Assembly (NCBI GenBank): GCA_029777935.1
Contig: JAKORH010000418.1
Location: 1-21,652, forward strand
DNA from: Pseudomonadota bacterium
GTDB taxonomy: Bacteria; Pseudomonadota; Gammaproteobacteria; Burkholderiales; Burkholderiaceae
Length of the DNA: 21,652 nt
Direction: 5' to 3'
A program made the translations under genes and the position numbers. Positions 6,301 through 13,753 of this stretch are shown here, piece by piece (positions within the stretch are counted from its first letter, which is position 1; every line of letters begins with the position of its first letter). The notes beneath the pieces were generated by a model. That model was not told the origin of the DNA, did no database searches, and saw only the letters and a list, made by a program, of their open reading frames with translations.

Positions 6301-6380
6301 GCAAGTCAAGACAAGTGGAAAATGGCGATGGGCCAAAGGGCTCTACAACGTTGCGGGGCTGTAGCAGCGAGACATAGACC

Positions 6381-7085
6381 ATGCAATTCTCCAATCGCAC
6401 AGTCCTGATCACCGGCGCTGCCGGCAACCTCGGCCGCGCCACCGCGTCCGCGTTTGCTGATCGCGGCGCGAACCTCGTGCTGGTCGGCCGGGACCGCGAG
6501 TCGCTTGAACGGGCGTTCGGCGCGGAGGACGCGCGCCGCCTGTTCGTCGAGGTCGACCTGCTCGACGCGGCGCAGGTCGAGGGCGCGGTGGCGCGCGCGG
6601 TCGAGCGCTTCGGCCGCATCGACGTCGTGTGCAACATCGCGGGCGGCTTTCGCATGGGGCCGGCGGTGCACGAGACGCCGGATGCCGACTGGGACTTCCT
6701 GTTCGACCTGAACGCGCGCACGGTGCTGAACACCGCGCGCGCGGTCGTGCCGCGGATGCTCGCCGGCGGCGGCGGCAAGATCGTGAACGTCGGCGCGATG
6801 GGCGCGCTGAAGGGCGCGGCGCACATGGCTGCGTACACCGCGTCGAAAAGCGTGGTGATCCGCCTGACGGAGGCGATGTCGGCCGAACTGCGCGATCGCG
6901 GCATCAACGTCAACTGCGTACTGCCGTCGACGATCGATACGCCCGAGAACCGCGCCGCGATGCCGGACGCCGACCCCGCGCGCTGGGTCGCGCCGGCCGA
7001 TCTGGCCGGCGTGATCGTGTTCCTCGCCTCGGACGCCGCACGCGCGATCCACGGCGCCGCGCTGCCGGTCACCGGCCGCGCGTGA
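6381..7085 (+). CDS. SDR-family oxidoreductase with Ala in place of the catalytic Ser
   Basis: The product is 234 aa. The N-terminal Rossmann motif TGAAGNLG (residues 11-18) binds NAD(P). NIAGG (85-89) replaces the usual NNAGG, Asn111 is present in DLNARTVL, and the active-site pair is Tyr152/Lys156 (AAYTASKS). The serine normally 13 residues before the Tyr is Ala139 in VNVGAMGALKG, so the classic Ser-Tyr-Lys triad is incomplete. Some SDR subfamilies with a VGA motif share this. Substrate is unknown; FabG-like reductases are the nearest general match. The stop (TGA 7083-7085) overlaps the ATG of the permease gene, implying one operon. Confidence 0.88.
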   Translation: MQFSNRTVLITGAAGNLGRATASAFADRGANLVLVGRDRESLERAFGAEDARRLFVEVDLLDAAQVEGAVARAVERFGRIDVVCNIAGGFRMGPAVHETPDADWDFLFDLNARTVLNTARAVVPRMLAGGGGKIVNVGAMGALKGAAHMAAYTASKSVVIRLTEAMSAELRDRGINVNCVLPSTIDTPENRAAMPDADPARWVAPADLAGVIVFLASDAARAIHGAALPVTGRA

Positions 7086-9592
7086 TGGGCGTCGTCGACC
7101 TGCTGCGGCAGGCGCTGCGCATGACGCGGCGCGACTGGCGCGCGGGCGAACTGCGGCTGCTGGCCGCCGCGCTGGTGATCGCGGTGGCCGCGGTGACGAG
7201 CGTGGGCTTCTTCGTCGATCGCATCCGGCTCGGGCTCGAGCGCGACGCGCGGCAACTGCTCGGCGCCGATCTCGTCATCAGCTCCGACCGGCCGGTCGGA
7301 GACGCCGAACGCGCGCGTGCGCAGGCGGCGGGGCTCGCCACCGCCGAGACCGTGATCTTTCCGAGCATGGCGGTCAACGACCGCAATCCGAACGACACGG
7401 CGCTGGCGGCGGTCAAGGCGGTGTCGCCCGGCTACCCGCTGCGCGGCGCGCTGCGCGTGGCGGAGGCGCCCGATGCGACGGATGAGATCACGCACGACAT
7501 TCCCGCGCGCGGCACGGTGTGGGTCGATGCGACGCTGCTGCAGTCGCTGCACCTCGCGGTCGGCGACCGGCTGCGGCTGGGCGAGGCGGACTTCCGCATT
7601 GCGCGTGTGATCACGCTCGAGCCCGATCGCGGTGCGCAGTTCATCAACTTCGCGCCGCGCGTGATGCTGAACTTCGCCGACCTGCCCTCGACACAGCTCA
7701 TCCAGGAAGGCAGCCGCGTCACATACCGGCTGCTGGTCGCCGGCAACGACGCGGCGGTGCGTGCGTACCAGGCGTGGACGAACGCGCACCTGGCGCGCGG
7801 GCAGCGCATCGAGTCGCTCGAAGGCGGCCGGCCGGAAATGCAGCGCACGCTGGAACGCGCGCATCGTTTCCTGTCGCTGGTGGCGCTGCTGGCGGCGATG
7901 GTGGCGGCGGTCGCGGTCGCGGCAGCCGCGCGGCGCTTCTCGCTGCGGCACCTCGACTCGTGCGCGATGATGCGATGCTTGGGGCTGGCGCAGCGCGAGA
8001 TCTTCGCGCTGTTCGCGCTCGAATTCGTGATCACCGGCGCGCTCGCGTGCATGGCGGGCGTGGCGGCGGGGTTCGGAGGGCACTTCCTGCTGCTCGACGT
8101 CGTGCGGCGGCTGATCCACACGCAGTTGCCGCTGCCGTCGCTGCTGCCGGCGATCCAGGGTGGCGCAGTGGGGCTGGTGCTGCTGCTCGGCTTCGCGCTG
8201 CCGCCGCTGGCGCAACTGCGCCGCGTGCCGCCGCTGCGCGTGCTGCGCAAGGAACTGGGAGCGCCGAGCGGGCGCGCGGCGCTCGGCTATCTGGCGGGCT
8301 GCGCAGGTTTCTTCGCGCTGCTGCTGTGGTCGGCCAACGACGCCAAGGTCGGCAGCCTGACGGCGGGCGGCTTCGCGCTCGGCATCGGCGCCTTCGCGCT
8401 CATCGCGTGGCTGACGCTGCGGCTGCTCGCGCCGCTGCGCGCGATGACGGGCCGGCTCGGAATCTCGTGGCGCTTCGCGATCGCGGCCGTACAGCGGCGG
8501 CCGGCGGCCACGATCGTGCAGCTCGTCGCGCTCGCGGTCGGATTGATGGCGCTGCTGCTGCTGACCGTCACGCGCACTGATCTCATCTCCGCCTGGCGGC
8601 GCGCCGCGCCGCCCGATGCGCCGAACCGTTTCGTGATCAACATCCAGCCGGACCAGACCGCGGCGGTCGCACGCGTGCTGGCGCAGGCAGGCGTGGGCGA
8701 GGTGACGTTGCATCCGATGATCCGCGGCCGGCTGATCGAGAGGAACGGCAAGCCGATCGGCCCGGAAGATTTCACCGACGAACGCGCGCAGCACCTGATC
8801 GATCGCGAGTTCAACCTGTCGTACACCGACATCGCGCCATCCCACAACGAGATCATCGCCGGCCGCTGGTACGCGCCCGGCGCGGCCGAGCTGTCGATGG
8901 AGCAGGGCATCGCGAAGACGCTCGGGGTCGCGCTGGGCGACGAGCTGACGTTCGACATCGCCGGCAACAAGGTCAGTGCGCGCGTGACGTCGCTGCGCAA
9001 GGTCGACTGGGATTCGATGCGCGCCAACTTCTTCGTGCTGATGCCCAGCGCGCTCTTGCGAAACCAGCCGGGCAGCTTCATGACCGCGTTTCACGTCACG
9101 CCCGCGGAGGGCCGCGTCGGACCGGCGTTGGTGCGCGACTTTCCGAACCTCACGGTGATCGACACCAGCGCGCTGCTGCGCCAGGTGCAGCTCGTGCTCG
9201 ATCAGGTGATCGCCGCGGTCGAGTTCCTGTTCGTGTTCACGCTCGCCGCCGGCGTGCTGGTGCTGTACGCAGCGCTGGCGGCGAGCCGCGACGAGCGCGT
9301 GCGCGAGGCGGGGCTGCTGCGCGCACTCGGCGCATCGCGGCGGCAACTGATGCGCGCGCAGATGGCGGAGATGGTCTGCCTCGGCGGGCTGGCCGGATTG
9401 CTGGCCGCGGGCGGCGCCGCGGCGACCGGCTGGGCGCTGGCGAAGTACGCGTTCGACTTCGAGTACGCGGTGTCGCCATGGGTGTTCGTGCTCGGCATCG
9501 GCGGCGGCGCCGCGTGCGCGCTCGCCGGCGGCTGGTTCGGACTGCGCACCGTTCTGAAGACGCCGCCGCTCACGACCTTGCGGGAAGCATGA
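7085..9592 (+). CDS. YbbP-type FtsX-like ABC transporter permease
   Basis: The product is 835 aa. The ATG at 7085 overlaps the SDR stop by one base. An N-terminal membrane anchor (LRLLAAALVIAVAAVTSVGFFVDRI) leads into a periplasmic MacB-like domain (DLVISSDRPV onward). An FtsX block of transmembrane helices follows around residues 260-410, then a central pair, a second periplasmic domain (about 515-690) and a C-terminal FtsX block ending VLKTPPLTTLREA. The duplicated layout and length match the YbbP branch of the LolCE/MacB/FtsX group, which usually works with an ATPase like YbbA in lipid or lipoprotein handling. No ATPase gene is nearby in this window; instead the partner is an SDR. Confidence 0.9.
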   Translation: MGVVDLLRQALRMTRRDWRAGELRLLAAALVIAVAAVTSVGFFVDRIRLGLERDARQLLGADLVISSDRPVGDAERARAQAAGLATAETVIFPSMAVNDRNPNDTALAAVKAVSPGYPLRGALRVAEAPDATDEITHDIPARGTVWVDATLLQSLHLAVGDRLRLGEADFRIARVITLEPDRGAQFINFAPRVMLNFADLPSTQLIQEGSRVTYRLLVAGNDAAVRAYQAWTNAHLARGQRIESLEGGRPEMQRTLERAHRFLSLVALLAAMVAAVAVAAAARRFSLRHLDSCAMMRCLGLAQREIFALFALEFVITGALACMAGVAAGFGGHFLLLDVVRRLIHTQLPLPSLLPAIQGGAVGLVLLLGFALPPLAQLRRVPPLRVLRKELGAPSGRAALGYLAGCAGFFALLLWSANDAKVGSLTAGGFALGIGAFALIAWLTLRLLAPLRAMTGRLGISWRFAIAAVQRRPAATIVQLVALAVGLMALLLLTVTRTDLISAWRRAAPPDAPNRFVINIQPDQTAAVARVLAQAGVGEVTLHPMIRGRLIERNGKPIGPEDFTDERAQHLIDREFNLSYTDIAPSHNEIIAGRWYAPGAAELSMEQGIAKTLGVALGDELTFDIAGNKVSARVTSLRKVDWDSMRANFFVLMPSALLRNQPGSFMTAFHVTPAEGRVGPALVRDFPNLTVIDTSALLRQVQLVLDQVIAAVEFLFVFTLAAGVLVLYAALAASRDERVREAGLLRALGASRRQLMRAQMAEMVCLGGLAGLLAAGGAAATGWALAKYAFDFEYAVSPWVFVLGIGGGAACALAGGWFGLRTVLKTPPLTTLREA

Positions 9593-9720
9593 ACGTGGGA
9601 GGCAACAAGTACCGGCTCGTGGTCGAAGTGCAGTACCAGGCGGGGATCGTCTGGGTGAAGTTCGTTGGGACGCATGCGCAGTACGACCGCATCGACGTGG
9701 AGAGCGTGAATGACCATTAA
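9589..9720 (+). pseudogene. higB: higB toxin remnant (C-terminal 43 residues only)
   Basis: The open frame MNVGGNKYRLVVEVQYQAGI, continuing VWVKFVGTHAQYDRI, is the C-terminal part of HigB-family mRNA interferases, which normally carry about 55 more residues before the N-x-x-GNKYRLV strand. Here the homologous segment begins exactly at the permease stop (ATGA overlap, 9589-9592). The N-terminal half with its helices is absent upstream, where the permease coding sequence runs instead. The fragment keeps the natural 11-base overlap with higA, so the 3' end of the original operon is intact. It is probably inactive; a short translated peptide that still binds HigA cannot be excluded. Confidence 0.85.
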
Positions 9721-10069
9721 GCCGATCCGAAACGACGACGACCTGAAGAAAGTGTTCCGCCGCCTTGAAAGGATCTTCCAGGCCGAGGAAGGCTCCGCGC
9801 AGGCCGACGAGCGCGACGTCCTGGTGACCATCGTCGAGGCCTACGAGGACAAGCGCTACGACTTCGGGCCCGCAGATCCGGTGGAGGCCATCAAGTTCCG
9901 CATGGAGCAGGAGGGACTGACGCCTCGCGATCTGGAACGATTCATCGGTCCGAGCGGGCGGGTGTCCGAGGTGCTGAACCGCAAGCGACCGCTCAGCCTG
10001 CGGATGGTCAAGCGGCTGCACGACGGGCTGAAGATTCCGTACGAGAGCCTACTGGCCGAGATGTCCTGA
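9710..10069 (+). CDS. higA: HigA-family antitoxin (orphaned)
   Basis: The product is 119 aa. ATG at 9710 lies inside the higB remnant's last codons. The N-terminal half (MTIKPIRNDDDLKKVFRRLE, then RDVLVTIVEAYEDKRYDF) is the HigA antitoxin module. The C-terminal half is a helix-turn-helix: AIKFRMEQEGLTPRDLERFI followed by GPSGRVSEVLNRKRPLSLRMVKRLHDGLKIPYESLL. It resembles the toxin-first HigBA type. Its toxin is truncated, so it is an orphan, now overlapping the end of an SDR-permease operon and probably transcribed with it. It may survive as a repressor or as an anti-addiction factor against related HigB toxins. Confidence 0.9.
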   Translation: MTIKPIRNDDDLKKVFRRLERIFQAEEGSAQADERDVLVTIVEAYEDKRYDFGPADPVEAIKFRMEQEGLTPRDLERFIGPSGRVSEVLNRKRPLSLRMVKRLHDGLKIPYESLLAEMS

Positions 10070-10108
10070 CGCTTACGGAGCATCAGTTCCGCCCGCGGTT
10101 GACCGCGC

Positions 10109-10268
10109 TTGATTAGCGATGAATCTCAGCAGCGGCAAACGGGAAGACTGTGCGCTACTCAATCGTCGTCCCTGCGAAAGCGGGGATCCAGTGTCTGTGC
10201 GAAGAAGTCGCTGGATTCCCGCTTGCGCGGGAATGACGTCGAAGTGCTGAAGCTCAGCGCCAATCCGG
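10109..10268. repeat. Complete composite repeat with terminal inverted repeats
   Basis: The left terminal segment is TTGATTAGCGATGAATCTCA (with GC following) at 10109-10130. The right one, at 10246-10268, reads inversely as a diverged copy. Inside, a diverged left core (GTCGTCCC, GGGGATCCAG, about 10164-10191) faces a perfect right core, ATTCCC at 10215-10220 and GGGAAT at 10229-10234. Layout and size (160 bp) match the copy at 18795-18955. It fills the gap between higA and the convergent nitrobindin-like gene. Confidence 0.75.
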
Positions 10269-10341
10269 TGACCGCGAGTAGTCCCCCAGTCGCGCTACCC
10301 CGTCGCCCAGTGCAGCGAGTCGCCACGCCTGCGCGCCGCTC

Positions 10342-10923
10342 CTACTTCTCGACGCTCGGCGTGATGCGGCGGGTGCGATGCAGCGTGTTGCGGTCGGTGT
10401 GATGCATTTCGCTCCCGGTCGCGGCGAGCTTGAGCACCAGGTCAGAGATGTAGCTGAAGGTCCCGTCGTCGTTGAACGTGAACGTGCTCGCGAAGCTGCG
10501 GGCCTGCGCGCGTTCCAGCAGGTATTTGTTCTGGGACAGGCCGTAAGCGGGAGAACCCGGCTCGGCTTTGAACGTTAGCGACTTGTCGCCGGGTCTGGCG
10601 CTTCCTCCGGCCAGAATGGCCAGCCCGCGCGGCACCGCGAAGCAGCGCAGCACCTGCCCGGTGGCGACTTCCCAGAGCAGGTAGCCGACCTCGTCGTGGA
10701 ACGGATCCATCGCCTCCTCGCCGTGGCGCCAGGCGGTCATCCCGTAGTTCAATCCCTGCATCGTCTGCCTGCCGTTCTCGACGATCGGAATCGGATGGAA
10801 CCAGGCTTTCTCGAAGTAGGTGGTTTCGGCGGTCTCGTCTTCCTTGTTGTGATGGGAGAAATCGACGCCGACGTTGCCTTCCCAGTCGCCGACCAGCGGC
10901 GTCAAAGGCCCCAGCTTGCTCAC
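10342..10923 (-). CDS. Nitrobindin-like heme-binding beta-barrel protein
   Basis: The product is 193 aa on the minus strand. The GTG start at 10923 is supported by GGAGG (complement of 10931-10935) seven bases upstream. The opening LGPLTPLVGDWEGNVGVDFSH matches the first strand of the THAP4/nitrobindin (FABP-like, DUF1794) barrel, followed by ETTYFEKAWFHPIPIVENGRQ, LLWEVATGQVLRCFAVPRG and TFTFNDDGTFSYISDLVLKL strands. The tail TGSEMHHTDRNTLHRTRRI contains the histidines, one of which would bind heme iron in nitrobindins. Such proteins bind ferric heme and react with NO or peroxynitrite. No signal peptide is seen, so it is probably cytoplasmic. It stands alone. Confidence 0.75.
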   Translation of the reverse strand: MSKLGPLTPLVGDWEGNVGVDFSHHNKEDETAETTYFEKAWFHPIPIVENGRQTMQGLNYGMTAWRHGEEAMDPFHDEVGYLLWEVATGQVLRCFAVPRGLAILAGGSARPGDKSLTFKAEPGSPAYGLSQNKYLLERAQARSFASTFTFNDDGTFSYISDLVLKLAATGSEMHHTDRNTLHRTRRITPSVEK

Positions 10924-11219
10924 GGTTGCACCTCCATCTCCATGTCGTCAGGTCCGCAGGCACATGCGGAACACGCGTGCCGGCGGCGATGACCGGAGTC
11001 AGTATCCGCGCGTGAAGTTCCGCTTGCCGTCGGGTTTCCTTGATGTTCCGTGTCAGGGATTCCGGAGACGCGGTCGCCGCGCTTGACCAGTTGCACACCA
11101 AGTTGACCTCGCGCATATTTGAAACATTCGGGCGCCATTACGCGATCCGCGCGTTGCCGCTCCGCGCCCTGCGGCGTTCATACTTCGCATTGCCGTTCCA
11201 ACGTAACTTGGGAGTCGCA
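10924..11219. other. Intergenic region between divergent nitrobindin-like and OmpA-like genes
   Basis: These 296 bases separate two divergently transcribed genes and must hold both promoters. A weak plus-strand candidate is TTGCAC, 17 bases, CATATT near 11093-11121. The GGAGG for the minus-strand gene is at 10931-10935. No convincing gene, tRNA or strong palindrome was seen. Confidence 0.4.
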
Positions 11220-11885
11220 ATGCAGATCGCAAGAATCGTCATCGCCATCACCGCCGGCGGCATGATCGCCGGCTGCGCGAACATGTCGGAAACACAGAAG
11301 GGCACCGCGACCGGGGCAGGCATCGGCGCCGCGGCCGGCGGCCTGCTCGGCGCCGTCACCGCGGGCGGGCACAGCGGCCGCAGCGCGGCCACCGGCGCGG
11401 CCATCGGCGCCGCGATCGGCGCCGCGGGCGGCTACGTGTGGAGCAAGAAGATGGAGGACCAGAAGCGCGCGATGGAGCAGGCGTCGCAGGGTACCGGCGT
11501 TCAGGTCACTCAGACCGCGGACAACCGGTTGAAGCTCGACATCCCCGCCGATGCGTCGTTCGACGTCGGCCGCGCTGATCTGAAGCCTGCGATGCGCGCG
11601 GTGCTCGACAAGTACGCGAAGACACTCAACGAGCACACGGTGACCACGATCGACATCATTGGCCACACCGACTCGACCGGCTCGGATGCGTTCAACGACC
11701 GGCTGTCGGTCGAGCGCGCGCAGGCGGTGCGCGAATATCTCGTGGCGCACGGCGTGTCGCCGGCGCGCATCCAGATCGCGGGCCACGGCGAACGCGAGCC
11801 GATCGCCAGCAACGACACCGAAGCCGGCCGCGCGGCCAACCGGCGCGTCGAGATCTACGTGGCTGAAGCGGCGCCGAAGAAGTAG
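11220..11885 (+). CDS. Glycine-zipper OmpA-family lipoprotein (YiaD-like)
   Basis: The product is 221 aa, with ATG at 11220. The signal sequence MQIARIVIAITAGGMIAGC ends with the lipobox IAGC (Cys19). Residues about 30-70 are a glycine-zipper segment (GTATGAGIGAAAGGLLGA, GAAIGAAIGAAGGYVW) that can insert into or span membrane. A short charged linker follows, then the OmpA C-terminal domain (about 98-218) with SFDVGRADLKPAMRAVLDKYA, the peptidoglycan-contact motif IIGHTDSTGSDAFNDRLSVERA and RIQIAGHGEREPIASNDTEAGRAANRRVEI. It should tether the outer membrane to peptidoglycan. The arrangement matches YiaD and related envelope lipoproteins. Confidence 0.92.
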   Translation: MQIARIVIAITAGGMIAGCANMSETQKGTATGAGIGAAAGGLLGAVTAGGHSGRSAATGAAIGAAIGAAGGYVWSKKMEDQKRAMEQASQGTGVQVTQTADNRLKLDIPADASFDVGRADLKPAMRAVLDKYAKTLNEHTVTTIDIIGHTDSTGSDAFNDRLSVERAQAVREYLVAHGVSPARIQIAGHGEREPIASNDTEAGRAANRRVEIYVAEAAPKK

Positions 11886-11957
11886 CGCCGGGCACACTTC
11901 GGTCCCGGGCGACGGGAGGCATCAGTAAGATCGCTCCTCTGTCATCGAGGAGCGGGG

Positions 11958-13277
11958 ATGCTCGAAATCGCCGTCGTCGCGCTCGCGGCCGCGTTGCTGG
12001 TCGCGCTGATCGCGCTCGTCGTGCTGGCGCGCCGCGGCGCGCTGACTCAGGTCGAAAGCGAACTGCGGCGGCTGAAGGACGAGCAGGCGCAGGCCGGCGA
12101 GCGGCTCGAGCGCGAGCTGCGCGGCGCGATTGACGCGGCGGCGACCGCCACGCGCATCGAAAGCGGCGCGCGCTTCACTGGGCTGCAGTCGGCGCTGAAC
12201 GTGCAATCCACGCAGGCCAGCGCGGCGCTGGTGCAGAACCTGAACGCCTACGGCCAGACGATGCAGCAGCAGCTCGCGGAGCTGACGCGCGCGATCCAAC
12301 TGAACCTGGCCGAGGTGCGCTCGACGCTGCAGACGCAGCTCGCCGGCCTGCAGAGCGACAACGCGGCCAAGCTCGAGCAGATGCGCGCCACCGTCGAGGA
12401 GAAGCTGCAGACCACGCTCGAGGCGCGGCTCGGCGAATCGTTCCGGCTGGTGTCCGAGCGGCTCGAGCAGGTGCACCGCGGACTGGGCGAGATGCAGGGC
12501 CTGGCGCAGGGCGTGGGCGATCTGAAGAAGGTGCTCGGCAACGTGAAGACGCGCGGTACTTTCGGCGAGGTGCAGCTCGCCGCGCTGCTCGAACAGGTGC
12601 TGGCGCCCGACCAGTACGCGAGCAACGTCGCTACGCGCCCGAATTCGAGCGAACGCGTCGAGTTCGCGGTGCGGCTGCCCGGCCGCGGCGATAGCGACGT
12701 GCCGTGCTGGCTGCCGATCGACGCCAAGTTCCCGACCGAGGACTACGAGCGGCTGCTCGCCGCGCAGGAGGCGGCCGATCCGCTCGCGGTCGAAGCCGCG
12801 GCGAAATCGCTGGAGACGCGCATCCGGCTCGAGGCGAAGACGATCCGCGACAAGTACGTCGAGCCGCCGCACACGACCGATTTCGCGATCCTGTTCCTGC
12901 CGGCCGAGGGTCTGTTCGCCGAAGTGCTGCGGCGGCCAGGGTTGGCCGAGGCGCTGAACCGCGAGCAGCGCGTCGTCATCGCGGGGCCGACCACGCTGTT
13001 CGCGTTGCTCAACAGCCTGCACATGGGCTTCCGCACGCTGGCGCTCGAGAAGCGCAGCGCCGAGGTGTGGCAGGTGCTCGGTGCGGTCAAGACCGAGTTC
13101 GGCAAGTTCGGCGACGTGCTGGCGAAACTAAAGCAGCAGCTTGCGACCGCGTCGAACACGATCGACGCCGCCGAGACCCGCACGCGGCAGATGAGCCGGG
13201 CGCTGAAGGGTGTGGAGGCGCTGCCGATGGAGCAGGCGGCGCGGCTGTTGCCGGCGGAGCGGGGCGAGGAGGGGTGA
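11958..13277 (+). CDS. rmuC: RmuC-family DNA recombination protein
   Basis: The product is 439 aa, with ATG at 11958 and GAGGAG/GGGG just upstream. An N-terminal transmembrane helix (residues 1-26) is followed by a long coiled coil (about 30-170, LRRLKDEQAQAGERLERELR). The RmuC nuclease-like core follows: LGNVKTRGTFGEVQLAALLEQ, VEFAVRLPG, LPIDAKFPTEDYERLL, KYVEPPHTTDFAILFLPAEGLFAEV, and VVIAGPTTLFALLNSLHMGFRTLALEKRS. The D-x-K within PIDAKFP suits a PD-(D/E)XK-like active site. RmuC limits DNA inversions and rearrangements at short inverted repeats. Length and motifs are complete. Confidence 0.95.
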   Translation: MLEIAVVALAAALLVALIALVVLARRGALTQVESELRRLKDEQAQAGERLERELRGAIDAAATATRIESGARFTGLQSALNVQSTQASAALVQNLNAYGQTMQQQLAELTRAIQLNLAEVRSTLQTQLAGLQSDNAAKLEQMRATVEEKLQTTLEARLGESFRLVSERLEQVHRGLGEMQGLAQGVGDLKKVLGNVKTRGTFGEVQLAALLEQVLAPDQYASNVATRPNSSERVEFAVRLPGRGDSDVPCWLPIDAKFPTEDYERLLAAQEAADPLAVEAAAKSLETRIRLEAKTIRDKYVEPPHTTDFAILFLPAEGLFAEVLRRPGLAEALNREQRVVIAGPTTLFALLNSLHMGFRTLALEKRSAEVWQVLGAVKTEFGKFGDVLAKLKQQLATASNTIDAAETRTRQMSRALKGVEALPMEQAARLLPAERGEEG

Positions 13278-13629
13278 GGGGTGATGGGATTGGCGGCCGC
13301 GGCAAATGCGATGTCATTCTCGCAATCGCCTCTCAGCCGCTTCTGGTGCTCCGGTGGCCGTTCGTGCTTGCCACCTGAATGGGCTGTAGAAGTCGCGACT
13401 TGAGGTAACGGACAATGTCCGTTGTCTCCACAACGCCGGGTATTCGTCGGCTCTGCTGTACTCACCGTGCCGACGCGTTGCAGCCTGTCGGCTCCGGATC
13501 TTGAGCGACAGCGATGCACCGGTATGCGGCTCCTGGAGCCGCGAGGGGCCCGAATCTCAAGGCTTCGCAGTTGAGCCGGTACCCTCGGGGACATTTGCGC
13601 TTTGGCGCAATAACCCCACGTCCTAGCTC
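13278..13629. other. Palindrome-rich intergenic region before the restriction-modification module
   Basis: No convincing gene is present. Perfect or near-perfect dyads are AGTCGCGACT (13391-13400), CGGACA/TGTCCG around one A (13409-13421), GCCGAC/GTCGGC with a 12-base loop (about 13470-13493), GCGGCTCC/GGAGCCGC around one T (13526-13542), and TTGCGC/GCGCAA with a TTTG loop (13595-13610). The last could terminate transcription entering from either side, although no T-run follows. Base composition is less GC-biased than in rmuC. Confidence 0.5.
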
Positions 13630-13658
13630 TTGACTCGTTGACTGTATAAACATACAGT
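13630..13658 (+). promoter_or_regulatory. Sigma-70-like promoter overlapped by a LexA-type SOS box
   Basis: The -35 TTGACT (13630-13635) and -10 TACAGT (13653-13658) are 17 bases apart. Covering the spacer end and the -10 is ACTGTATAAACATACAGT (13641-13658), which contains CTGT, 8 bases, ACAG (13642-13657) and has near-full dyad symmetry. This fits the LexA consensus of beta- and gammaproteobacteria, including the AT-rich centre. LexA bound here would block polymerase. The next gene downstream is the methyltransferase. Confidence 0.65.
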
Positions 13659-13729
13659 ACTTTCTAGTGAGAGCACTGGTTCGCGCCTCAGGACTGCCGG
13701 CGAGGTGCGTAAAATCCGCGAAGTGTAAA

Positions 13730-13742
13730 GCTACTTATAGGC
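13730..13742 (+). promoter_or_regulatory. Probable controller-protein operator in front of the methyltransferase
   Basis: GCTACTTATAG (13730-13740) followed by GC ends 11 bases before the methyltransferase ATG at 13754. The same 11 bases occur inverted at 16715-16725, within the C-box array of the controller gene. The embedded ACTTATAG matches the core ACTTATAGTC of C-boxes. TATAGG (13736-13741) could also serve as a -10, which would give a very short or leaderless transcript, though no good -35 is visible. Binding here would repress the methylase, as described for Esp1396I. Confidence 0.6.
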
Positions 13743-13753
13743 AGCATCGAGCA

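Noticed and set aside
6221..10021. A 1266-residue open frame on the minus strand
   Set aside because: It lies antisense to the toxin, SDR, permease and higA genes. Its translation is a low-complexity R/A/H/Q-rich shadow produced by high GC content, with no recognisable domain.
13462..13653. A 63-codon minus-strand frame in the gap before the restriction module
   Set aside because: It has no ribosome binding site, no recognisable motif, and overlaps the LexA box and several palindromes.
13667..13753. N-terminal extension of the methyltransferase from the GTG at 13667
   Set aside because: The added 29 residues look unlike a methylase N-terminus, contain the C-box region, and lack a ribosome binding site. 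A leaderless GTG start from the LexA-box promoter stays a remote possibility.
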